A stretch of 64,000 nt of DNA, from positions 1 through 64,000 of the forward strand of contig VKHL01000068.1 of assembly GCA_015146655.1 (NCBI GenBank), given 5' to 3'. The position numbers were made by a program, and so were the translations under genes. Position 1 is the stretch's first letter, and every line of letters starts with the position of its first letter. Below the pieces are notes generated by a model, which was not told the DNA's origin, did not search any database, and was given only the letters and a program-made list of their open reading frames with translations. Source of the stretch: Ochromonas danica (lineage: Eukaryota > Sar > Chrysophyceae > Chromulinales > Chromulinaceae). Below, piece after piece: positions 10,995-22,200 of this stretch.

Positions 10995-12018
10995 TCAGGT
11001 CTCTGAGTGACGCCTCTTTCTTCTCGCGGGAAGCCCCGCCGGCGATTCTTGAGGGGAGTCTTCTATCAAGCTGGTAAACAGAGGTGGCTCCGAGCTGCTA
11101 GGGCTGGATGATACATCGATCGTCAACGACGAACTGGGCAAATCAGAAGAAGAAGAAGAAGAGCTTGAAGAACTTGAGGAAGAAGAAGAGCTTGAAGTCA
11201 CAGGTTTATTGCCTTCGTCGTCATCATCAATCGTCAAATCGATCACCTCATTTGAATGACGACGAACATTTCCATTAGGAAATGAGACACGGAAGTCTTC
11301 TACGTCCCCGTCAATCACCAAAAAGTTCGAACTAAAATGGAGAAGAGGGGAACCAAAACTATGGCCAGATCCAGGCACATAATCTTCGTCATCCTCGTCA
11401 TCATCATCAAACTCCCATCCATGTCTGCCCAGGTAAGTGGCAGCGATGTGTCGCATGACCATGGCCAGCAGGGAGTGGCCGGGTGTCCCTTGTGAGGCTT
11501 GATTCTGACTGCGATTGGCCACCCGAACTTTCCTCTTCTTCACTTTACTATTTTCACCCTGTCAATACGAACACATCGAAATGCAATCAGAATGCTTGAA
11601 ATTAAATAAAAATAAAGGATGTTGATAGAAATGTGTCTGACTTTGGAGATGCGGTCAATAGAAGAGAACTTGGCCTTGCACAAAGGACAAGAGTTCTCCG
11701 TCTCACTCCACGATTTAATACAATTGAAGCAAAAGGAGTGTGTCTAAAGAGAAATCAACAGAAGGGTAATTTTTTTATTAAGAGGTAGTGTGTGTGTGGA
11801 GGGTGAGGGGGGGTGACGTACACATCCCAAGAGACCAGCGTCATCTCCTTTCTTCTCATAACACACAATACACTCTTCTTCACTTATAGTAGCAGCTTGA
11901 GTCTCCAAAGCAGTAGGAAGTCTTGGCTGAATGAGTGAAAGGGCATCTCTTTGTCAAGGATTTGTGAGAAGAAGGAGCAGAGCTTTACCTTCTTTGCTTT
12001 CCTTGTAGTAGAACTCAT
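10995..12018 (-). CDS. RING-finger protein (C3HC4), probable E3 ubiquitin ligase
   Basis: Four exons: 11989-12018, 11822-11926, 11642-11743, 10995-11558; total 266 aa, all junctions phase 0. The RING is split over exons 2 and 3: EECIVCYE, then LGCTHSFCFNC and ENSCPLCKAKF, giving C-x2-C, C-x-H-x2-C-x2-C and C-x2-C. The WSETENSCPLC.. pattern is reminiscent of PHRF1/TOPORS-type RINGs. Downstream is a basic segment (KKRKVRV, nuclear-localisation-like), an acidic patch, a VIDLTIDDDDEG run that looks like a SUMO-interacting motif, and a long Ser tract. RING plus SIM suggests a SUMO-targeted ubiquitin ligase, but that is inference. The donor of intron 3 (GTCAGA) is atypical. Confidence 0.75.
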
Positions 12019-12371
12019 TCCTAATAGTTGCAATCACTATTATATATAATCTTTTACAATTATTCCAATATTCAGAGTATTTAAATTACTTCCCCTTCTC
12101 TCTACTATGTGTGTATGTGTAGGATGAAGGTGGTCGTCGTATAAGATGGAATGAATTTGTTCAGAGCAGCACAGAGCAGACAGACCCCTCTCAGCTCTGT
12201 GTGAGGGCAGGAGAACCAGATACCCAGATTTAGGGAATTGGCTCCATGCTGTGTTTGTTGCCAGATCGCCAGGCTGGGGGAAAGGCCAGATGGCTGGACT
12301 TGGGGAAAGGCCAGATCTCTAGAGCTAGAGCAGCTGCGCAATTTTTGAAAAGTTGTTGTCAAAAGGAGAAT

Positions 12372-15300
12372 ATGACAGAGAACCCAGAGGATTGGAAGAG
12401 TACCGTTGATCCTTCTACAGGAAGAGTCTATTGGTATCATCGACGTACTCGTGTAAGTACTTGGGTGAAGCCAAACTTTAAAGAAAGTGGAGTAGAAGAA
12501 TATTCTCATCCAATAACTTCTTCCACTGCTGCTGGTGCTTCTACAACAACAACAACAACTACTACTGCTGCTGTTGCTTCAGCATCTTCAGCTGTCTCAA
12601 CAAATAATACTATATATGGAACAAGTGACAAGTCTATAATCAATGGGAAGAATACCCTCCTAGGAAGTGCTGGTGGAGGGTCTGCTAATGCCAACGACAC
12701 TAACCACCACAACAATAACAATACCAATACCAACAATAAACATCAGCCTATAGATCGGTATGATATCACATCAACTCTATCAAGTGACCTCACTTTTAAT
12801 GAGGTTCAAATTGACACTCCCTTGAGATTTCGATCATCTCACAATATTGTCCAAGATGAATACCAACTAGATCAATTATACGAAGCTATCATAATCACGA
12901 GTCCAGATGAACTATCAGACAATCAGGCACTTCTGTCTGATCTGATTGATTTCGTTATAGCAGGTGTAGAAAAGCGATTAAAAGGATGTCGTATTCGAGC
13001 ATTGAAATGTCTCTGGAGACTTTCCTTCTCTCGTATTATAGGCACTACAGCCTTCCATTTAAATCAAGCATGGACAAATATCTATCAGTTTGCATCACAA
13101 TGGGATGATTATGAATCTATTCTCCTTCTTGTAGCATTGTTATGTAATCTATCAATTGGATCAACTTTTGCCTTTCTCTCTATAGACTGTATTGATCAAT
13201 TATCAAAGAGAATGAGAGATATGGTAGAACTTTTCTTATCTGAAGGAAAAGGATGGAAGTTATTTCAATTTGAAATCTTAGATTTCTTAGTAGATGTTAA
13301 TTCCATGGAATGGAATATCGCATTAATACAGAGAGGTCATCAACTAGCTGCTAGCTTTGTGTTAGCTCTTGCTAGTGCTGCTCTCAGGTGAGTGGATACT
13401 ACTGCTACTACTTCTACTACTACTGCTCCATATACACTGGTTAGGCTTATGGTTAGCTAATTATGATGATTATGTCCTTGTAGAGATGAGGAAAGATTTA
13501 CTCTAGCAATGAATAGTGGTGTCTTGTCAAGTCTACAACAGACAGCGATTTCCAAAGGCCTCGAAGAGGTAAGGGTCGCATGGTTATGCTTGCTGTATAT
13601 CCTACTGACCACCCTCATCATCCATCGTGTTTAGGATGTGCGCAAGACAGCTCGTAGACTACTCGCAGCGTATATCTCGAGTTCATCTAATGCTCGTGAT
13701 GGGTGAGTTATTTACATCTTTTAAACTCTTCGCGCTTAACCTCAGCTGATCTTATGCCTTATGTCTTATGTCTCAGCATTCTTGATGCTTTCTTAGAGAT
13801 GAGCGCAAGTTTAGCTGAAATACCATTACCAAATGGTCCCGAGCCTGCAGTGTATCAGCATGAGATTAGTTTACAAGGTGAGTGGTGTCTTAAGTTTAGA
13901 AACAGACATCTCCTCTCCTCTCATGTCATTGCTGACTTTCTCACTGAGCAGATGAGACCGGGAAAGACCTTTGGATACACCTCAAAGATAGTGGTAGTCT
14001 TGATATTGCTGATCAAACACCCGAAATAGAGCGATTAGAACGGCTCCTGCTGCAAAGAGATGTAGAATGGATGTGAGGGACCTGCTTATCGCTTATCCTT
14101 TCTTTTGTCGTCACATCTCATTCTGAACTATGCCATGTAATATTTGTTTTAGTCCTCAATCTGGAACTTCATGGCAATTGTCTTCTGCTCTCTTGTGGGC
14201 AAGGTATGATGACTAGACTTTATTATACATCTATCTGATATTATGGTTCAAGTATTGGAAAGTGATGAATTTGTGTGTTTGTTTCCTCTTCTTGGTAGAT
14301 GTCCAGCATTACATGAAATTATTCAAGGGTTCTGGGAGCAAGGAGGAGGGTGTTTGGAACTGACCATAGATAGCAGTGATCAAGTGGTGGCCAGTGTTTG
14401 TCATTATATTCACAGTGGTTTGCTCAGATTGCCTCCCACAGTGACGAGTCAGCTCGAGCTTCTTCGTGTCAGTGCACAACTTGGCATGGATTCACTTCAA
14501 AAGGTTGTAGAAGATGCGATTACTCTTAGAATCAAACGTGAAACTCTGCCTGAAGTAGTTTCATTCTGCCGAGAGCATCATTTTGAAAATCTTGCAGCAA
14601 TGTGTCAAGCTGCAGCACAATCAACAAAGAAACCAGTGTTGCGTTTACAAAGCTTTCATGAAAGTCAAATCAACAATGTCACTTTGAAGAATGCGATTTA
14701 TGAGTCATTACAAGATGTCAGTGCGATTCTAAAGCAGAGTCAGGATATTCCAGAGAGCACTACCACTCATGGTCATGGTGGTCGTGTCGGGTTGTTGAAA
14801 GAGCCGAAGTCGTCAACAACTGGTTGGCTTGACGATTCATCGGATATTTATTCGGATAATCTGTTTTCAGCTGCAAGTAATGGGCCGTCGTTGGATAAAC
14901 CATCCTCCTTTGCATCCTCAATGTCACCGGCACCTACTGGGCTTTCGAAATCTGGATTGAAGCCCAAGTCTGGTGGTATTTACTCTCTTCTGCTGCAGCA
15001 ACAAGGCGAGTCCACTTCAACTGCTACTCCTTTAGACACGGCCAAGATGCCTGGAAAGGTCATGCCTGACAAGGAGGGAGCGCTGAAGAAGAGTACAGGC
15101 AAGAAAGCTCCACCGCCAGGCGACAGCAGAGTGAAGAATCGCAAGGCGGGGAAACCTCCCATCGAACACAGTGAAGACGATCTTTTGAATTCTACTATGG
15201 AAAGCAGTGCGATGGAAGAGAGTATTCTCCATATTGAAGGTCTGGCTATCTCAGAGTACAGGACAGGGATGAGTTTGGAACCTCCTCGCGAGAAGTCGGA

Positions 15301-16617
15301 ACGAGAGAAGCGGTTAGTTAATCACCCTCCCTTTACGTTAGTGGTCACAATCCTGACGTTTGATGATGATACTATCGCATATTCAATAGATGGGAAAGGA
15401 TGGCCCAACCAAAGCATTCTCGTGAACCCAAGGCTAAAAGCAAGACTGACAGCAAAAAGAAAGACATCAAAGGTGATGCGCCTGATGGCAGTTTAGACCA
15501 GTCTTTGGATCATTCTCCATTAGAAAGCACTGCTACCCAAGCACCAGTACCAGTACAGGGCAAAGGAAATCATGCCTCTGTCAACAACAAGAAGAAACCT
15601 CCGCTGCCTATTGTGGACCACTCATCTGTTGTGACTGCAATTACCACCAAAACTATGCCAACAAGCGACGAAGCTGATCCTTATCACCCTCAAGATGAAG
15701 AGACTGAGCCGCCCAAGAATGTGCGCTCATCTTTGGCCCTCCTTAAAGCCAAAACAACGGCAAGGTCTCGACGCCGTGGATCGTTACTGACTGCTCGAGA
15801 AGAAGATGTTCCTGATTCTTCTCTGCCGCCACCACTCTCCGTAAACAGCAAAGACAGTGAGATGCTCTCTCATATGGAGCCTAGATCCGCTTGGTCAACT
15901 CAGAGCCTAGATCAGCCTTCATTTGAAAAAAGAGTGGAGGAGAGCTATGATTATGATTATCAAGAGCAGCAGCAGCCAAGGGAGAAGCTGGAGAGGGAAG
16001 AGAGTTTCTTTGAAGACGATGAAGGTGAAGACGGATATGATAAGTGGCATGAGGGAAACTATGGGGATGAAGGAGAAGGAGGAGATGATGGAGAACTGCA
16101 GAGTTGCCCTGATTGTGGTCGTCGCTTTTTACCTTCTTCCTTAGCTAGACATATCAGAATCTGTCAGAAAGTTTTCCAGAAGAAGAGAAAAGTTTTCGAC
16201 TCAGCGAAGAAGCGAGTAGAGGGAATTCCTGAACTGCAGGAGCTGTTAGGACGAAAATCTCGCACTGGCAAGCAGCCTTCTGGTAAGACTCAGGCTCTTC
16301 CTTCTTCGGGGGAAACCAAAGCTAGCAAGTGGAAGGCCCAGTCTGAAGCTTTCCGTGCGGCTATGCGTGCTATGAAGGCCACTGACGATGATTCTGGTCC
16401 TACTCGTGCCAATAGGCCAAGTCAACCTTACATCGATCCAAGTTTGATTCAATGCCCTCATTGTCAACGACGATTCAATGAACAAGCTGCTGCGAGACAT
16501 ATTCCACTGTGTCAGAATATTATTGCTAAACCCTCCTCATTGAAGAAAGGTTCAGGAACGATGACATCTAGTGCAACTGCTACGTTGAAAACTCCCAACA
16601 AGCGCGGGTGGCAATAG
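12372..16617 (+). CDS. Multidomain WW - helical repeat - BTB - double C2HC zinc-finger protein
   Basis: Eight exons: 12372-13387, 13484-13568, 13635-13702, 13777-13877, 13952-14072, 14153-14203, 14299-15312, 15390-16617; 1,227 aa. Start MTENPEDW is chosen because a WW domain begins at once (residues about 5-38: EDWKSTVDPSTGRVYWYH, then STWVKP). An Ala/Thr/Asn-rich linker follows, then an ARM/HEAT-like helical region from about residue 190, and a BTB/POZ fold (CPALHEIIQGFW.., LELTIDSSDQVVASVCHYI, HSGLLRLP). A disordered region comes next, then two ZC2HC1-type fingers (CPDCGRRFLPSSLARHIRIC and CPHCQRRFNEQAAARHIPLC). No single known family has this order, to my knowledge. WW and BTB suggest a scaffold or Cullin-3 adaptor; ZC2HC1 fingers occur in ciliary proteins. 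Function is otherwise unknown. Confidence 0.78.
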
Positions 16618-16635
16618 TTCAATCTCTCTTTGTAT

Positions 16636-17052
16636 TTAATTCCTTAACGCATTATCATCTCTTCTTGCTTGTACGAAGTCCGCATCATTTTCCGCTCTGA
16701 CTCTGACTTCAGGTTCCATCCTTTTATATAGTTCAGCGATTGCCACCGCGTTGCTCATGTCTAATTCGATTTTTCGCTCTTCCCAGCGAACGTATTTTCT
16801 CCTGCGGTAGTTAGGTCGCCGTTCGCGTCTACCGCGTGTTTGCGGATTCTGGTGGTGTTGTTCGGACCACCAGTAACCAATACATGAGTATATCTCGGGT
16901 CGGGTGTGCCCGTCAATACTTTGGTACTTACAGTAATCTTTTCGTTCAGTGCCAAGCGCACTGAAAGAAAAGATTACTGTAAGTACCAAAGTATTGACGG
17001 GCACGTAAGTGCCACAAAACCCCACAAAACCTAACATATTATTGTCTTGCAT
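16636..17052 (-). other. Compositionally distinct island with minus-strand open frames, origin unknown
   Basis: Between the WW/BTB gene and the JmjC gene lies about 400 bases richer in G+C and CpG than its surroundings. On the minus strand a 138-codon frame runs the whole length and a second 66-codon frame overlaps it (16761-16961). Neither resembles a family I know. The island contains a very large perfect palindrome (separate entry). It could be a small orphan gene, an insertion, or a former insertion; I cannot decide, and no function is proposed. Confidence 0.25.
16906..17004. repeat. Long inverted repeat (cruciform-forming), 38-nt perfect arms
   Basis: Left arm 16906-16943 and right arm 16967-17004 are exact reverse complements. 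The 23-nt spacer itself contains an 8-bp inverted pair (TTCAGTGC / GCACTGAA). The complete structure could extrude as a cruciform or, if transcribed, form a roughly 46-bp near-continuous hairpin. Confidence 0.9.
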
Positions 17053-17128
17053 GGGAGTTGGATGTGTTCCTCATGAGTTGACCACGCATTCTGGGAATCA
17101 GGCCTGACCTGCATTTGTTTTTCCTCCA

Positions 17129-18623
17129 ATGACCGTCGAAGAGTATCAGAGAAGAGTTGCTCAAGATGTTTTCAAGGATCATACTAAGTCTTTTGTCCCT
17201 TTTGTCGTGAGGAAGATGGAGGGTTTTGAGGAGATTCCATCACTGGCTCACTTTCTGGACCGTGACGAGGTCGTCGACGTCTCTTGCTTGGAGCAAAGTA
17301 ACACGTTTTGTGGCCACCCTGCCATTAGAGAGCTTGTGAAGGTCAAGATGAAGGACTTTTCCAAGGCATTTATATGTTGTCGAGAAGGACAGTCGCATTG
17401 GATGCTAGAGGCTGACCTGCAGCTTTACCTCTCTCAGTGCTGCCTCCACTCATCGGACAGCAATATGATCCAAATAGAGAATCTTGCAGCATATGAGAAA
17501 CGACCATCTTTTCTTATTGGAGAAGACGTTGAAGCCATTAACCTGTGGGCTAATTTGCTGGAAGCGCGGTCTACTTTGCATTATGACGCCAATCACAATA
17601 TCTTGGTCTTGTTGGAAGGGCGCAAGAAAGTTTTCCTCCTGCATCCATCCCTTACCAATCTATTAAATCCCGTTTCTGCCTTAACCGAATGCCACAATCA
17701 CTCTCATCTTGGCTTTGAAGCTATCGAAGAGATTGTCAGAACACACAGCGCTATTAGTAGTGAGGCTGCGATTGTTGAATTACATGCAGGAGATGCGTTG
17801 TTCATACCTGATGGTTGGTGGCACATGGTTTATTCTAGTGCATGCTGCTGTGCTATGAACTATTGGTTTCTTAGTCCTTTGGGAAATCTGCTTTCTTCTG
17901 CATCCAATATATCCGCCTATTTGATACGAAGGGCTGCCAATGACTTAACCGCACACAAGAGCAAAAGTCCTCGTATGGAGATACCAACCCATCAAGATAC
18001 CATTTTATCCCTACAGACTATAACAGACTGTGCAACACAGAACCAAGCTTTGTTTTTTGAATTATTGTCAAGAAGCAGTTTGGAGGAGCTTGGTTCTTGC
18101 TGGTTGCAATTTGCTCAACAGGTAGGTTCTTGCGAGTTTACCAGCGGAACGCACTGTATTAAAAATGCTTGATTTCTATTGTTAATATAGAACAAGTTGC
18201 TATGGATTGAGTTGTTGCAAGAGATTTCCCCGAAGAGAGCGTTTGACCTCTTGGAGCACTGGGATAAACTAAGCAACTCTGACAAAGGTGAGAGCAGCAG
18301 CTTTATGCTTATTTATGAGTGCTGATTTCAATATGATTTGGCAATAGCTTGTGATGAAAGGTTCAGGACAGTATTTGACGATGTATTTGAACCTTGTGGT
18401 GAATATGTTTCGCAGGTAAGCTGTTGATTCTTATGTGTGATAATCGATTATTGGATGAATCTTTGTGGTCCTTTTTATGGTTTAGATCAGAGCCACATTG
18501 ATTGGTCGTCGAGATGAATATTTGCTTCGCTTGGGAGAAGATGAGGTCAGCCTGGTGCTTGGCAGAGGACAACTTAACAATCCAGCACCAGCCACCCATG
18601 AAAATCGTATCTTTACACGATAA
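17129..18623 (+). CDS. JmjC-domain Fe(II)/2-oxoglutarate oxygenase
   Basis: Four exons (17129-18121, 18191-18287, 18348-18415, 18486-18623), 431 aa. The cupin core carries the iron ligands H151-x-D153 in TLHYDANHN and distal His232 in GDALFIPDGWWHMV, with a Lys pair (RKK, 165-167) suited to 2-oxoglutarate. It ends in the NYWF strand. This is the cupin-8/JMJD7-HSPBAP1-type small JmjC class, whose members hydroxylate proteins or RNA; no PHD, Tudor or other chromatin domain is present, so histone demethylation is not implied. The C-terminal half is helical and without a recognised domain. The next gene starts only 45 bases downstream on the same strand. Confidence 0.85.
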
Positions 18624-18668
18624 ACTGAAAATTGCAATGAAAACGCATGCGTATCATTCATTCGACAA

Positions 18669-19253
18669 ATGGAGAATCCTCCAATGAAAGCGTATCTTCT
18701 TTCAGTCCGTCGCATCAGTGAATATGGTTCAGTATGCACTGCTTGCTATCTTGGGACCCTAGGCATCACAATCTTATTCATCATGGCTGCCTTTGCCTGT
18801 CAACTCTTCCAAGTTCGTGATGGATCTTGGTGTGAATGTCAAGAGAGTGTAAGAATGGAATTAAGTCCTATGGGAATGCTATTTCGTATTAATAAATCAC
18901 ATCAACTTCTGATTGATTTTCCGAGACAAGCTATGGAGATGATTTTAGAAATTAAGCCACAGGAATTCTATATGGTGAGTTGTCAAGATGGGAATAAGTT
19001 GGCTGTCAAATTTCCCGATGAGAAACTTGCCAAATCGTTTGTGAGCAATATTAGTCGTTGGGGTTTTCAATATACACCCTTCTCTGAACGCGGTGGCACT
19101 GCACAAGATATCTTGGACTTTCCCGATCTTTCCGATAAGAATGTTCAAGAGCTTGTTCTCCAATTAATGCTCTCCGAGGATTTTCACGATTTTACCAGAG
19201 AACTGGAAAAGGTTTTAAATAAATGGAGTGACAAGGTTGGTTTGAGAGGTTAA
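18669..19253 (+). CDS. Single-pass membrane-anchored protein, unknown function
   Basis: A 194-aa single-exon frame beginning 45 bases after the JmjC stop. One strong hydrophobic segment near the N-terminus (GTLGITILFIMAAFACQLF, about residues 29-47) is followed by a roughly 145-residue soluble domain with SWCECQESVRMELS, a central IKPQEFYMVSC strand and a helical C-terminus. No motif is recognised. A downstream in-frame ATG (MKAYLL, codon 6) is an alternative start. Convergent with CFAP44, 44 bases away. Confidence 0.6.
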   Translation: MENPPMKAYLLSVRRISEYGSVCTACYLGTLGITILFIMAAFACQLFQVRDGSWCECQESVRMELSPMGMLFRINKSHQLLIDFPRQAMEMILEIKPQEFYMVSCQDGNKLAVKFPDEKLAKSFVSNISRWGFQYTPFSERGGTAQDILDFPDLSDKNVQELVLQLMLSEDFHDFTRELEKVLNKWSDKVGLRG

Positions 19254-19297
19254 AAAGGAAATTATGTAGCCTAAGTCATTGCTTATGAAATTAATAA

Positions 19298-22200
19298 TTA
19301 ATTCTTGCCACTTGCCTTTGGAATGGGAGGTAACACGAAGTCACTTGACTTCTTCTGTGAATCAATGCTTGACAACCCGAGTTGTGGTGCAGGCAAGCTG
19401 GGCGCAGTATATGAGAATATTGGCGCCTCTTTCCGTTTGAGCATGTTGAGTTCCAAACGTAAAGCTTCCAACTCTGTAGCTTGAAACTTCACATAAGAAG
19501 CAATACGCTTTCGTTCCTCGGCATCCTTGTAGTCATCCAGAGCTGAAGGAGGTTGAACAGTTTGTGTCGGAGCATTCAATTCTTGAGCAATAGTCATCTT
19601 CAACTCGGTCAAACGGCTAACTTCTTCGAGCAACTTGGTATTCTCTACAGTCACTTGGGCAAGCTTTTCCTGTGCAGCCAGTACATCTTTCATGAGACGA
19701 GCATTCTCCTTCTCAAATTTCGCTCGCTCTTCAGCCACAATCTGCTCCATCTCGAGCTCTTTTGTTCGATCAGACCGAGCCTCCAGCTCATCCAAATCGA
19801 TCTCGCGCCCAAACTTGAGCATTTGCAAGTCACGACAGCGGGCAATCCAGGATTCAGTCTCGCCTTGTTTACTCTCGTGGTCCTTCAGCAAATTAGCTCG
19901 CTCCTTATGCAGCAGAGAGAATCCCTCCTTAGCTTCTTCTATTTCTTGGTGTAATTCTGTGATGCGCTCTTGAAGTCGAAGTAAGTTTCTAAATGAAATT
20001 GAACGATGATAGAATTAATAAAACAACCTTCAAAAAGCGTGAAATGTCATTATGAATACCTTTTGCTGAAAAGAGTATGACTCTTCATATCAACTTGAGG
20101 TACTAAAGCACGCTTCTCAGCATCTTTGATCAAGGCAATCTTGCGACTTAAATCCTCATCGATTTGGATGGGTCGATCAGTAGGACCAGTTAGACATCCT
20201 GAAGTCTCGAACATATAAATTTGAGAGAGTTGCAAAGGAACCACAATCCGAATTTGATTCAATGCTGCTTGCTTCTGCAGTTGGAATTGACGAACTTCAA
20301 GCTCTGTTTGTTGAGCTTCTTTGGCAATCTGCTTCTCTCTCTGTTTTAATCTATCTGCTGTGCGCTTCAAATCATCAATACTCTTCTGAATCTCCGTGCA
20401 AACTTCTTCTGTGTCGAGTTTCTTTTCACGAAGATCCAAAATTTTCTCGAAGACAATTTGATCACATCCTGGGGGGCAAATGTCTTCCACTTCTTCATCA
20501 TCTTCATCCTCGTCTTCTTCTTCCTCCTCTTCCTCATCTTCGTCCTCATTGTCATCTCCACCGCCTTTATTTCTCTTGATCTTCTTGCGAAAGATCTTAG
20601 TCAATGTCTCAAGATACGGATGGCTTTCTGGTAGTAACGACTTAAACTCTGTTGCAATTTGAGTAACTTTGTCATTCCAATGCTGAATCTCCTCTTGCTT
20701 GCCTTCTAGACGAGCCTTATTCTCGAGTGAAAGTGCTAGTATCTCACTCTCTTCTCCTTTGCAACGCACTTGCTTCTGCTGTAAAGCAGTATCACGAGCC
20801 TCAAATGTCTGGAGCAATTTATATTCCTGATACAATGTCAACAATTTAAGCTCCGCGAGCTTCAAATCAGCCAATACTTTATGTCGATCCAATCTCAATT
20901 CATCTACGGCCTCACGGAAAGAAGATACGTTGTCTTCAATCTTCTTTAAAGTCATTGAACGTTCAAACTCTAAATCTCTTCTGCGTTGAGCGTTGATCTT
21001 CTTCTGGGCATAGGTAACTTGCATTGACTGGGTCCTTTGCTTCAATAATGATTTAATGAAGCGAAGGCTTGGGACCTTTTCTTCCAGGTCGCGTACTTTC
21101 TTAGCTTCTTCACTCGAGCTATTCTTCAAGAATGGCGAAAACAAGGCTTCCTCAACCTCATAGAACTTTGGTGCATCCATTCGTTCTGGAGTAACTTTCA
21201 TAATAGACGGATCGCTTAGGAAGCTTCCCAACTGATCTCGATATTCACGGACAGGTTTGATATTCTTGGACTGCTTTCGAACTTCCAAGCTTCCTGTTTT
21301 ATTGTTCTTAACAATGGTGGTCTTACTGCCCGTGACTATGCGAGCTGGAGGGGCTTGAGCATCCTTCCAAGTAGATTTCTCGGTCGCTTTGATGAACTCC
21401 TTTAATTCATCCTCTGTAACCTCTTCATAGTCATCAGGATATTCCGAAGGATCGATATTTGGTTCCCAAAGATGGAGAGACAATTCCTCTTGTTTCAACT
21501 CTGCATCAATCTCTCGAATACGCTTATTGTCACGATGAACTGAGTAGATGATATCTCGTTTCAATTGACGTAATGCCAAGAAGCGGTCGTTAAACTGTAG
21601 TCGTATGGCCAACATACTCTCTTCCAACATTGCCATTTGCCGAACTTTCTTGATAACATTGATACGTTGGTCCTCTGGGACCTCATAGTCATCAGCACAT
21701 TTCAGCTTGTAATCTCCAACCGTCCTTTCCGCCAATTGTATGGCTTCGATATCACGAATGTCATCATCATTCTCATTGGGTTTCTCGGCAGAATGCTTGG
21801 ATAGTTCTTCTTTACGTTCTTTTCGAAGCTTACGACGAATCACTGCAGTACTTTCATGAGGCTGATCTGATGCTTGTTTGTCAGCAGAGCCAATGTTGGA
21901 CTCAACTTTGTTGTTATTACCTCCGCCTCCTTCTTCGTCTTTCTTTAGCAATCTGCTCTTCATCTCATCCATAGCCTCCATCGCTCTCTTCTGAGCAAGC
22001 TCATTGGAACGTTGACGAGATTCCTGCAATTCACGTCTGTGTACTTCATTCTTTACTTCTTTAATCACATCCGTGACCGTGGGATCGAGAGAAGCAGCTC
22101 TTAGAGACAGAACCATTGACTTCGGCTGTCTGCGTACAATAGCTTGGCCATCAGCGCCATGACTAATCAAGTCAAATGCAAAGAGAGGCATTTCTTCTAT

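Noticed and set aside
17129-18172. Histone demethylase
   Set aside because: JmjC core is of the small cupin-8 type with no chromatin-reader domains; substrate left open.
20480-20662. Plus-strand frame coding long Ser runs opposite CFAP44
   Set aside because: Antisense of the acidic Glu/Asp tract in CFAP44; a composition artefact.
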